A stretch of DNA of 31,791 nucleotides. Source: Silene noctiflora (Eukaryota > Streptophyta > Magnoliopsida > Caryophyllales > Caryophyllaceae). Positions 1 through 9,800 of this stretch are shown one piece after another. The stretch covers positions 372,812 to 404,602 of the forward strand of contig VHZZ01000042.1 of NCBI GenBank assembly GCA_009801015.1. Direction: 5' to 3'. The position numbers and the translations under genes are program-made. The stretch's first letter is position 1. The number at the start of each line of letters is the position of its first letter. The notes under the pieces are model-generated. The model was not told the DNA's origin. It ran no database searches and saw nothing but the letters and a program-made list of their open reading frames with translations.

Positions 1-397
1 TTTTCTACACTATTCACAAATAAGTCTTTAATTTCAATTTTCGCTCAATACAACACGTGAAAATATATTCATGTGGAGTCTTGTTTGATTCGTCTCTACG
101 AGAACATTAAAAATATCTAACTTTTATAATTTTTGCAAATACGTAGCTAATGATATTTAGCGCTTAAAACGCGCGTTGACAAACGTGAAAAAGTAGAGTG
201 GTAGAGTGGAGTTGAATGAAGGAAGTATTATTTATGGAAAATTTATTCAATTCTAATATTCTTATTGGGTAGGGTGTACATGACATGATACATCCGGTAT
301 ACCCAAGAATTTCTCTAAAGATAAATCGAACAAAATAGCGGAGTTCGTACGGTAGCACATCTAACCACAAAATTCTACCATAGTATTTGAAAGTTAA
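1..397. other. Non-coding AT-rich flank
   Basis: Apart from the Stowaway-like terminus at about 183-230, I see no gene or structured element here. Short open frames in this interval have no recognisable protein character. Confidence 0.5.
183..230. repeat. Stowaway-like MITE terminus (fragment)
   Basis: A short tract containing GGAGTTGAATGAAGGAAGTA closely matches the right terminus of the better-preserved Stowaway-like element at 30471-30752 (GGAGTTGAATGGAGGAAGTA). No partner terminus was found in the first 180 bases, so this is a solo end or part of an element cut by the window edge. Confidence 0.4.
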
Positions 398-658
398 GGG
401 GTTGTTTGGTTCAACATGGGAAGATGAAGTTCATGTGAATTGCAAAAATGTTGTTTGGTTGTCATGTAGCAAGTGAATTCATGTAGGAAGTTGCACTTAC
501 GAAGGGGGGCTAGGTAAACAACTTCCTACATTATGGAGGAATTAGAGTTCATTGGAAAATTCTAATTCCCATAAAATGGGCAACCAAACAACATCGCATT
601 AAGCTAATTCATGGAAAGTTCTACTTCCCGTGATTTAAAGGGGCAACCAAACAACCCC
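398..658. mobile_element. PIF/Harbinger-like MITE (261 bp, TAA target duplication)
   Basis: The termini are perfect inverted repeats: GGGGTTGTTTGGTT at the left and AACCAAACAACCCC at the right. They are flanked by TAA at 395-397 and TAA at 659-661. A 3-bp TWA-type duplication with G-rich termini is the hallmark of PIF/Harbinger (Tourist) MITEs. The TTGTTTGGTT motif and its complement recur internally at about 449-458 and 580-589, giving nested inverted repeats. There is no coding capacity. A relative lies at about 26964-27202. The family assignment is by termini only. Confidence 0.75.
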
Positions 659-841
659 TAAAAAACCACAAACATTGAATTAACCCAAAATACAGCTCTT
701 GAAAATCAAACACTAACAATGTGACGCAATTAATTTGTGAAATCATGCATAAAGCAAGGCCTAATATCCATACGATCCGTCTCAAACTCTCAACCTTTTT
801 CTCTTATTACTGTACAATTTTGTAACCATTTTCATTTTTTT

Positions 842-1302
842 GACGGATCGGAAAATGTACGCGGTGTCTTTGAACTTTGAAGTTTTGCCCGAAATATCCA
901 ATTTTTTTTATCCGAAACATTTTAAGAGGCCACAACTTATGTTTACGAGCTTAGAAAGTGACGATTTTTTTTTTCACATTGATCATCTTTCCGAGAACTA
1001 CAGCTTGAAAAAGAAAATTGCCGAGTTTGGAATCCGTGACCAAGAGATATGGTCACTCAAAGTTTGTTCATTCAAAAAAACTTTGACATACAAAAACTAA
1101 TAGTAACGTGATCCAAATATGATAATTTTTTTTTTCGAATCGTAGTTCTCGAAAAGATAATCGATTTGAAAAAAAAAAAATTATCAGTTTCAAAACTTGT
1201 AAACACGAGTTATGAGCTCTTAAAGTTTTTCGAATAAAAAAATTGGGTATTTCAGGAGAAAAAACTTCAAAATTCAGGGCACCGCATGCATTTTCCGTTG
1301 AC
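842..1302. mobile_element. Long-armed hairpin (foldback/MITE) element
   Basis: The left arm (842 to about 1030) and the reverse complement of the right arm (about 1100 to 1302) align over roughly 190-200 bases. They share blocks such as GGAAAATG, GCGGTG, TTTGAAGTTTT, CCAATTTTTTT, TTTAAGAG, GTTTACRAG and CGAGAACTAC. This is an imperfect, near full-length palindrome with a short unpaired centre. The corresponding position in the downstream duplicate unit lacks it. No clear target duplication was found, so the superfamily is undetermined. The 86-codon open frame at 840-1100 lies inside an arm and is not a gene. Confidence 0.75.
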
Positions 1303-1554
1303 AGATATTGTTGTAGTTAAAGAGTAAAACCTATACTCATAGGTCGTACACTCGTACGAAAATAAAACAAAAATGTCCGGAAAAATTTAATAATAGAATA
1401 AATAATTAACGTCCTATTTTATTTTCCTAAAATGAATATTTAATTGATAAGTTATTCGTTTTGCATAATTTACCAATATTACCTCAGTAACTAACAAAGT
1501 TTTAAATAAATACATCATTAGAAAATGAGGGATCTTCCGTGTGATCAGACCGTT

Positions 1555-1604
1555 CCACGTACAAAATGTGAAAATAATATTTATAACCCACCTCAATTAT
1601 AAAA
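1555..1604 (+). promoter_or_regulatory. Caleosin copy 1 proximal promoter (ACGT core and TATA-like box)
   Basis: CCACGT at 1555-1560 contains the reverse complement of the ACGTG core of abscisic-acid response elements. A TATA-like ATTATAAAA follows at about 1596-1604, some 130 bases before the ATG at 1735. The same arrangement is kept in copy 2. Caleosins of the RD20 type are known to respond to ABA and drought; applying that here is inference. Confidence 0.45.
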
Positions 1605-1734
1605 CCATCCTCAACCTCCATAACCGTTCTCTCCATCTTCGTACATCCATTTGCGATTATCTCTTTCGTCACCTTAACAAAAAGACGTCGATATTCGATA
1701 ACAAAGAAAGATACCTTGTTAATGTCACTGCATT

Positions 1735-2904
1735 ATGGCTAATTCTTCTTCAAAATCCATGGATATTGTTTGCCAAAACCAAGGTAATTAAATTTCTATG
1801 TACTCTGTTTCGAAACTTTCTTGTATCAAGTACATACTTATGCGAAGTTGACGGAACAGATGAGAACGTGCTTGCACAACATGCTGGTTTCTTCGACAGG
1901 AACCATGATGGTCGCGTTTTTCCCTGGGAAACTTATGAAGGTAAATAGCGAGTTTAATTTATCTCCTAAGTCCTGACTTAAACTTAAAACGGTAATAATA
2001 GACATTGTGAGTACTGTAAGCTTAACCCGACCTTAAGCAAAACTAACTGTCTCTGGTCCCCTTTTACGGTGGAATTTGGTGACTTATTATGGAATTTGGT
2101 GCAGGATTACGAGCAATTGGGTGCAGTAAATTTGTATCAGTTGTTGCTGGTATTGGGTTTCACCTCGCCTTCAGTATACCAACTCGTCAGGTATATATAA
2201 CGATTTCCATTTCAATAATTATCGTGTAAGACTGTCTTATACTAACTAGTTTTAATTTGGAATGTTACAGGGGAAATTTCCAAACCCACTGTTTCCGATA
2301 GAGATTCAAAATATACCGAAAGCTAAACATGGGAGTGATTCCGGTGTCTACGACTCTGAAGGAAGGTATGTCACAAAGCTCGACACCAGAACCGACTGAT
2401 GTCAGTTGTCCAGTACGCCTAAACTCGATAGAACATCTTAATTAACTCCAGTGAGCGGATATAGCCATATCATGCAAATGTCGACTAGCTTAATAAAAAA
2501 TCGTCAATTTTGTTCTAAACAATTCCCGGTTATGTTCAGGTTCGTTGAGGAAAAGTTCGACGAGATACTCAGCAAGCATATACATTTAAACAAAAATGGT
2601 CTAAACCTTCTGGAGCTGCAACTGTTTGTGATGTCAAATAGACAGAAAGACAAGATAATCGGATCGTTAGCATCTCGTCTAGCTTAATATTTTTATTATT
2701 CTTTGTAAAATACACTAAATCTAATTATAAAATCGCGATTTTTTTTTCAGGATAATTGCATTTGTAGAATGGAACTTCCTATTTTTTCTTGCCAACAAGA
2801 AAGGATTGTTGGAGATAGATACAATCAGAGGAATGTTTGATGGAACATTGTTTCAGCAGATGGAGGAGGACAAAAAATCTGCTAATAAACGTAAAGACGA
2901 ATAG
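1735..2904 (+). CDS. Caleosin / peroxygenase, short (L) form, copy 1
   Basis: Lipid-droplet or ER-membrane calcium-binding haem peroxygenase of the caleosin (PXG/CLO) family, which uses fatty-acid hydroperoxides to oxidise unsaturated fatty acids in oxylipin and stress metabolism. Exons by my reading: 1735-1783, 1860-1940, 2105-2190, 2271-2365, 2540-2665, 2751-2904, giving 196 residues in one continuous frame. The order is an EF-hand loop at residues 29-40 (DRNHDGRVFPWE), a central hydrophobic stretch at about 45-70, a proline-rich knot at about 72-81, the KHGSDSG motif near 91-97 and a C-terminal EF-like region. The two histidines matching the haem ligands of the family (AQH near 24, KHGSD near 92) are present. 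The extended N-terminus of long-form caleosins is absent. Odd points: the knot reads QGKFPNPLFP, having lost a proline and the serine kept in copy 2, and the hydrophobic segment carries Lys52 and His63. Intron 5 uses a weak GTTAGC donor. Confidence 0.9.
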
Positions 2905-2948
2905 ATTAAAACAGGTCGAATATACGATGTATAGATTATATATAATGA

Positions 2949-2954
2949 AATAAA
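2949..2954 (+). terminator. Poly(A) signal, caleosin copy 1
   Basis: AATAAA lies 45 bases after the stop codon. The same sequence stands at the equivalent place in copy 2 (6124-6129). Confidence 0.5.
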
Positions 2955-3150
2955 GTTCGGAATAACATTGAACTCCTCCTAAAATGTAGTTCGTACATAC
3001 GATGCATAAATAAATAGATTGGTTTAATATTCAGTTTCGGATATCATTCTTCTTCGAGTTAAGCTACTTCTGCAATTGGGCCGTGTTCGTGAGAAAATCA
3101 TGGTTCACTTAAAATTGAGCACGAACAAGAACCAGAACACGATCTATCAT

Positions 3151-3568
3151 CTATGTATTCGCTGTGTCCAACCTTTAGACATGCGCCTTTCATCCGCTGG
3201 GGTGCAAATGTACAACGCGCTTATTATACTTCAAATTTTTATCATATAATCGTACTTATTTTGATCATATTTATGTTCGATCGAGGATCCTAAGAAACTT
3301 GAGAATAGGTTTTGGAAATTGATTGCTAACATTTTCTTTGGATCCTACAATTATAAGAATTACAATTCGAATTGAAATTCCGACACCAAAGCAAACTAGT
3401 AATGAGTAGTGTAATATTTAACATACACAAAACACAAGCAAGCGCGATAAGTGTGTAAAAAGTGATATCTCAATAATTTAGTGAAAAACCGCATCAGAAA
3501 AGTTTTTGTGAACAATGCAATGCACACGAGAAAATTATACTCCACATAGGCGTTGGTGTAAAAGCGTG
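3151..3568. other. Spacer between duplicated caleosin units
   Basis: About 400 bases separate the end of similarity of unit 1 from the start of similarity of unit 2. I see no open frame with protein-like composition and no clear repeat. Confidence 0.5.
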
Positions 3569-3953
3569 AACGCAAGTAATTTGTGAAGTCATGCATAAAG
3601 TAATGCCTAATATCCATATCACAGCCCGTCTTGCTTGTGAATATATGCGTCTCAAACATTTCTCCTACTCCAATTTTGCAACGATATTCGTGTTTTATTG
3701 GGTAAAGTTGTAGGGTAAACCAATAATTTACCTAAGATCAAGCAATATTACATTCTCCGCGAAAAAATATTCGCATAATAAATATTTACCCTTTTATTCA
3801 TGAACTGAACATTTAATTGGTAAATGACTCGCTTTATAGAAAACGGTTACTTGTATATTTCAAACATAATTTACTAATATTACCTTAAGAAAATTAACAA
3901 AGTTTTAAATAAATAGAACACTAAAATGAGGGATTTTCCGTGTAAAGACCATT

Positions 3954-4003
3954 CCACGTAGAAAATGTGAAACTAATATTCACAATCTATCTCAATTATA
4001 AAA
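3954..4003 (+). promoter_or_regulatory. Caleosin copy 2 proximal promoter (ACGT core and TATA-like box)
   Basis: CCACGT at 3954-3959 and a TATA-like ATTATAAAA at about 3995-4003 sit about 100-150 bases before the ATG at 4106, mirroring copy 1. The ABRE reading rests on the ACGTG core only. Confidence 0.45.
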
Positions 4004-4105
4004 CCATCCTTAACTTCCATAGACGTTCTCTCCATCGTCATTCTTTGATTCGCGATTATCTCTTTCGTCACCTTTAACGTTTACTTAAAACTCTAATTAT
4101 TATCA

Positions 4106-6080
4106 TGGCTTCTACTTCTTCGAAATCCATGGATATCGTCGGCCAAAACCAAGGTAATTAATTTTCTAAGTATGTTTCTAAAACATGATCTTGATACTTC
4201 CGTCTTAAACAAGAATTTGCATGATGGAACAGAGGAGAGCATGCTTGCGCAACATGTTGGTTTCTTCGATAGGAACCATGATGGTATCATTTATCCTTGG
4301 GAAATGTATCAAGGTGAATAACGAGACTATCTCCTCATTTGAGACGCCCTACGCTCAAACGAGGATTTTATAATATTTAATTCTCGTTTTTATCCTCCTC
4401 CTTTGCGTAGGGAGGACGTCCTTCAGGAGGACGCGAGTATTTTTCTAACTTATTATCGAATTTGGTGCAGGTTTTCGAGCAATCGGGTGTGGTACATTTA
4501 TATCGCTTGCTGCTGGCATAGGGATTAACGTTGCCCTCAGTTTTATAACACGTCCGGTATTTTATACAAATAGGATTATACATCCAGATGTATATAAACA
4601 TCGTACATTCAATACAAATCTAATTGAGCTTATATGCAATTTCTTTGAGCTTTTAAATTTTTTGATATACATTTTAATTTTTTAGGTGTTAAAATTTAAA
4701 TCTTATTGAGTTTATATTATTATTTTTGAGTTTCAATATAATTAATTGAGTTAAAATTTTCTTATAAAGGCGCTCGGATTTTTTTTCCAATAAACCTCGT
4801 AAAATGTACATATAAGCTAAAATCCTTTGCTATAAAGCTCCAAATTTATACTAGCAGATGTATACATTTGGCTGTATAGTGGGTATTTTACGTCTTCATT
4901 TCAATAATTTTTGTTATCAAGAATTAGTAACATTTAAGTAATTCAACAAATCAAGTTATTAAAATACGGAGTAATAAACTAATAACTAGTCTCTCCGTCC
5001 AAATTATTCGCTTACCTATGACTCTACGAGGCTTTAAAAAAACTCACCACAAGAATATAAAAGATAAACAAGTAATCGATATAAAGGCAATACTGATTAT
5101 GCTAGTCTTTGTTCCGGCGTGTTGTAGGGGAAATTTCCGTCCCCATTGTTTCCGATAGAGGTTGAAAACATGCCCAAAGTCAAACATGGGAGTGATACCG
5201 GTGTCTATGACTCTGAAGGAAGGTATGTTACAAATCGCAATACTAATGTGGATTTTTTTTTACAGCGGTAAAAATATTCAATTACATAATATGGAAAATT
5301 GGAATGATGTTAAGTACACTTAAAATCAATAGAGCATCTTAATTGGCTCCGTCCGCTAAAACGGCCAAACCATGCAAATGTCGACTAGCTATGTTGGAAA
5401 CATGGCTTCAAATCCGTCAATAACAAAGTTACTCTTACCTCTTTCACACACACACACAAATAAAAATAAAAAATAAAATTGAACAAATTCGTGAAAAATG
5501 AAATTCTCCGTTTGGTTAAATATTTCATACGTTTAATTAAAATATACCTCATATATATTGAACAAATGAGCTAATAAAATTGGAACAATACTAATAGCAG
5601 AAATTATTTCATTAAATTTATAAATAGGAGTCAAAATTAACTATAGGCTCTTTTACATTATGTTCTAAGCAATTTCCGGTTATATCCAGGTTCGTTCAGG
5701 AAAAGTTCGACGAGATATTCACCAAGCATGCACATTTAAACAAAAATGGTTTAAACTTTCTGGAAATCCAACTGATGCTGATGGCAAATAGGAAAAAAAA
5801 CGACATTATTGGAGCGTTAGCATCTCGTCTAGCTTAATCTTCCCTATACTATCAAATATGTGTTCATGTTTTTATTATGCTAGTAAAATACATTATTCTA
5901 AATTTTTCGTCTTTTTTTTTTTCCAGGATTGCTGCATTTGGAGAATGGAACTTCCTATTTTTTCTTGCCAACAACAAAGGGTTGTTGGAGAAAGATACAA
6001 TCAGAGGAATGTATGATGGAACTTTATTCCAGCAGATGGAAGAGGACAGAAAATCCGCTAATAAACGTAAAGATAAATAG
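4106..6080 (+). CDS. Caleosin / peroxygenase, short (L) form, copy 2
   Basis: Second intact caleosin-type peroxygenase of 196 residues. Exons: 4106-4154, 4233-4313, 4471-4556, 5128-5222, 5690-5815, 5927-6080, each equal in length to its copy 1 counterpart. It keeps the EF-hand loop (DRNHDGIIYPWE, residues 29-40), a clean hydrophobic segment (GTFISLAAGIGINVALSF), a canonical caleosin proline knot (RPGKFPSPLFPI, residues 71-82) that anchors family members in the lipid-droplet monolayer, and KHGSDTGVYDSEGR. The haem-ligand histidines His24 and His92 are present. The C-terminus is lysine-rich (SANKRKDK). It is therefore the more typical member of the pair. The start is the first ATG after the TATA-like box and begins MASTSSKSMD. 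Intron 5 again starts GTTAGC, which is needed to keep the GAIAAFGEW junction in frame. Enzyme activity is inferred from the family. Confidence 0.93.
4990..5088. repeat. Probable decayed Stowaway MITE in caleosin copy 2 intron 3
   Basis: CTCTCCGTCCAAATTATTCGCTTACC on one side (about 4992-5018) is imperfectly complementary to AAAGATAAACAAGTAATCGAT on the other (about 5061-5081), as in the CTCCCTCCGT-type termini of Stowaway elements. It partly explains why this intron is far longer than its counterpart in copy 1. The left end is convincing; the right end is eroded. Confidence 0.4.
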
Positions 6081-6123
6081 ATTTAAACAGGTTCGATGTA
6101 TGATGCATACACCATATAAATGA

Positions 6124-6129
6124 AATAAA
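6124..6129 (+). terminator. Poly(A) signal, caleosin copy 2
   Basis: AATAAA lies 44 bases after the stop codon, in the position equivalent to the copy 1 signal. Confidence 0.5.
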
Positions 6130-6280
6130 GTTCAGGAATAACACTGAAATTCTAAAATGTATATATAAGATGCATAAAAATAGATTGGTTTAATAAGAAG
6201 TTTTGAATATCAATCTTCTTCTGTGGGTCGTGTTCGTTTGAGAAAATCACGATCCACTTGAAGATGACATGAAATGAGAG

Positions 6281-6710
6281 AAACTAGATCTTTCATTTAT
6301 CTCCTACAAGGTAGACTAAAATACTTGAGCACAGGAAAAAAATTGGACAAAATCCAGTAACTCGATTCTCACTCAGTTTCACTCCTCTTTTAACATCTAA
6401 ATAGACGCTACAGAAAGACAACGATCAGCAATTCTAATATTGCTCTTTTAAAGGAAAATCCAACAGATCATCAAATGATCAACAATCGTGGTTCATGGTC
6501 AATCATAATACAGCAAATAATCAATTTTCATTTCTTCTAGGCTAACCTGCCATATTCGTCTCCCCACCTTTTTCCAACAAAGCTATCCCTTACTACATGA
6601 TTTACCCAATGATCGTTCAATGGACGGATTTAAGGGGGTCCAACATTATAAAATACCTTGGGAGAACAATACTATACTTAGTAACGTGGCCTTAACGTAG
6701 TGACGAGTAA
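6281..6710. other. Intergenic region between convergent genes
   Basis: AT-rich sequence separating the 3' end of caleosin copy 2 (+) from the 3' end of the oxidoreductase gene (-). I see no gene or repeat in it. Confidence 0.5.
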
Positions 6711-6716
6711 TTTATT
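6711..6716 (-). terminator. Poly(A) signal, oxidoreductase gene
   Basis: TTTATT on + reads AATAAA on -, about 117 bases beyond the stop codon of the minus-strand oxidoreductase gene. Confidence 0.4.
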
Positions 6717-6832
6717 TCTGCTATATCAAAACTGAGGTAAATGATGTTAAGGATGTGTAAGAATAAATTATCAGGGAAGAAAATTGCTTCCCTAATCGAT
6801 TATACAACAATAAAGAGCTTCACTCACAAGAT

Positions 6833-9800
6833 TTAGAAGTTCTTCAGTATTTTGTCACTAGAGACCCCATCTTCTGTCAAAATTGAAGTGATTTCCTGCG
6901 TAAAATAGCGCCGATATGTCATATGACGTCCCACAGAACAAACTACTTTTACCAAAATCAACGAAACCAAAGTGACAACTGTTATCCGCAAAGATGACCA
7001 GTAAAATGGCGGCCACTTCAATTTCGGAGTTTTGATATACAGAGACTGCCAAAGCATAATTTAGCTTTTCTATTAATTTACTTTTTACATATTTATGAAG
7101 ATTCATATTCTTCACTTGGCGAAATCATAGCTATGCTAACTATGTGCTCAAAACCCTAATTAATCACCGTACCTCGGTCATTTGTTTCTGTCCGCAGAGT
7201 ACAACGCCAGTAGACGTGGGGCTTAAAATGTTTTTTGATCTACTGAAAGCAGCCTGTTCAAAACCAGAAAGAAAAATGAAAAACCATCACAAAAAAAAGG
7301 TCAACCACAGCCTTACAGCACAATAGAAGTAGTATAACGGACATAAACGCTGACGGCTACACTAACTCGAGCCTTGCAATACCTGCACATAGCCAGCTTC
7401 ACCTGTCCATCCCTTATCTGGTTGAGATAGAACTGGAATAATCTTAACACCTGAAGATTCCCAATCTTTAAATCTATCCTGTAGAAGAAGGGAGAGGCGT
7501 CACCATATGAATTTGTAAACAAACAGTGATTATATACACTGCTATCATGATACCGAAAAAGTAACTTAATCAATCATTCACCTGATAAGCCATCCTTTGC
7601 AAATTTCTGGCTCCGTAATAAAGCCTTACATCCGATCTCTTGTCTGCACCGAAGCCAGACTCGATAAGAGATCTGATTGGACTGTAGACACAAGAAACTG
7701 TAAGACAGCAAGTACCCTCATTGATATAAAAACAGTATAAGAAACTGCATTTTCAAAAGTAACTGTTTTCATTATGACGATGACTTGGATAGATTAAAAT
7801 AGACAGGTGAGCATCTGATGACGTGAAACAGCATCATGATAGTATGATCACAGTATAAAACTGTAGTCTTGGAATTCCAGCATGGCAGCTAGCTTAAACT
7901 TGAACATTGGACACTCTATTGAGAGCATATCGTATAAGTATCTGTTGTAACAGTTTCAAGAATCATTTGCTTAATGCCACTCCATTCCAAAGCCAAAATG
8001 ATTGCGGCTTTGGCTTTTAACTTGTACCCTACACCACAAACTCTGTTGGTGTGAGAATATTTAAAGAGCTTTACCCAAAACCCTTGGTGACTAGGCCTTC
8101 CACTAATAAGTGGTTATACGCGATTCTTGCTTATGAAAGTGGCTACGTATATCATTCTCAGGACTCGCGAGGGCATAAAAGAATGAAGGCGAAGAACGAA
8201 TAATAATGTAAAATATGGACATGCATTTACTCAGTATGACGATTTGTGGCGGGGCCATAACTACAGGACTGGAGGGGTAAATCGTATTACAAACGTATTA
8301 TTATCAGTAATTTTACTCAACAAAACTACAAGACAGCAGATTCAAGTCATGAGCTCATGCCTCTCACATGTAATTCGACATGATTCCATTCAGCTACCTT
8401 TATGATACAGCCTTTGTAATTATAAAAGGAACTTCTTTATTTGTAGCTTTTGGGGGAGTCAGCGCCTGCTACAAGAATTACCACTCCTTTTTACCCCTGG
8501 CGCAGACACATTCATCAAGCAAAAAAACCAGTATCTTGACATCTTCACTTATAAAGAGAATATCTCTTGATGTCCATCTCACTTAAATAAAAAAAAGGTA
8601 CTGTTAGTAACTCACTTGCATCCGAACACTAGCCAAAATTCCCAAACATGATCCTAGCCAAGTAACACGCCGAGTTTATGACAGATATGAACATAACAGT
8701 AAAATGTACCAGTATGGTCATACATCTAGGCTGACAGAACGATCCACAAATGTGACACACCGAGTTTATGACAGATATGAACATCAGAGTAAAATGTACC
8801 AGTATGGTCATACATCTAGGCTGACAGAAGCATCCACAAATGTAGAGGATTCTGACCGAGTTCATAAAAATCGGATGTTGCAAGTTTATAGAGTAGACCA
8901 AAACCTTGACAGAAGCAAACTGATAGCAACTTGTTCAAATATTAGTTGAGAGAGCAAATGATTTCTACCTTCTCCTACTGTCGTCTTATTAACCTTCTTA
9001 TTTGCCTTCTCATTTAACATCCATTCACGTCCTTGCTAACTTGCTTCCCTTTCATAATTCTCTTCCCCTTCTACTGCTCATCAAATCTAGCCCATTTAAG
9101 CTGATTTTAATACTAATATAGCTATAAGTAAACCCTATGAGGGTTACTTAAAAACATTCCAGCATTTTACATTAATTTACTCATCTCAATCTCTCCGTCA
9201 AAATTCTAACTTAATATCCTATATTACACCTTCTAAATTCTAATCATAAACCTCAAGAAGCTGGTAAGTGGTAATACAATCATCCATTTTTTTCATTCCT
9301 GTGCTTGCTTCCCTTTCGTAATTCTCTTCCCAAATTTGATCCACCATGATCATTATACATCAATTCTCGCAAGTACAACAACCCGCAACCAACACCACCA
9401 CCACCACCACAAGACGAAACATTACAATACCCCCAGCTACCAAACTTGAAAAACCTCATCAAACATCATAAAATAAATCAATTAACTATCTACAACACCT
9501 TTAATCCCTCAAATAATCTATCTAAATTCTAAACACTACATGATCAGACAAATGTCCATAAAATACAGTCATTAAGAACTAGTCTATCTTAATACCGTCA
9601 TCTTACACCCATCAACTTTTTAATTGTAGCTTTTGAGGATGTCAGCGCCTCCTCATCACTCCCTCCTTTCACCCCTGTACTCTGTACAGACACAAACATC
9701 AAGCACACCACGCAGTATATTCGCTTAAAAAGTTAACAATCTCTTGATGGTCAATCTCACTTCAACAAAAAAAGGTCCTGTTATCAGCTCACTTGCATCT

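Larger units (their letters stand above)
720..3150 (+). repeat. Tandem segmental duplication, unit 1 (caleosin copy 1)
   Basis: This block is the first of two head-to-tail units; unit 2 runs from about 3569 to about 6280. Similarity is visible well outside the exons. The stretch around 721-790 matches 3570-3650, the proximal promoter at 1500-1640 matches 3905-4040, and the 3' flank at 2915-3120 matches 6085-6260. Unit 1 also carries a hairpin element at 842-1302 that unit 2 lacks. Unit boundaries are approximate. Confidence 0.8.
3569..6280 (+). repeat. Tandem segmental duplication, unit 2 (caleosin copy 2)
   Basis: Second unit of the head-to-tail duplication. Relative to unit 1 it lacks the 461-bp hairpin element but has longer introns: intron 3 is 571 versus 80 nt and intron 4 is 467 versus 174 nt. 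Exon lengths are identical between the two units. Confidence 0.8.

Noticed and set aside
840..1100. 86-codon open frame on +
   Set aside because: It lies in the left arm and centre of the palindromic element; the composition follows the repeat and there is no protein-family resemblance.
1541..1948. 135-codon open frame spanning the start of caleosin copy 1
   Set aside because: Only its last part (EF-hand region) is real exon 2. The rest is promoter, 5' UTR and intron 1 read through, and it is in the wrong frame for exon 1.
5444..5458. Short CA microsatellite, and a similar TA run at about 26407-26420
   Set aside because: Both are too short to be informative; ordinary simple repeats in introns.
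8629..8949. Open frames on both strands with internally repeated protein sequence
   Set aside because: They arise from the 90-bp tandem repeat inside an intron. A repeat length divisible by three keeps the frames open by chance.
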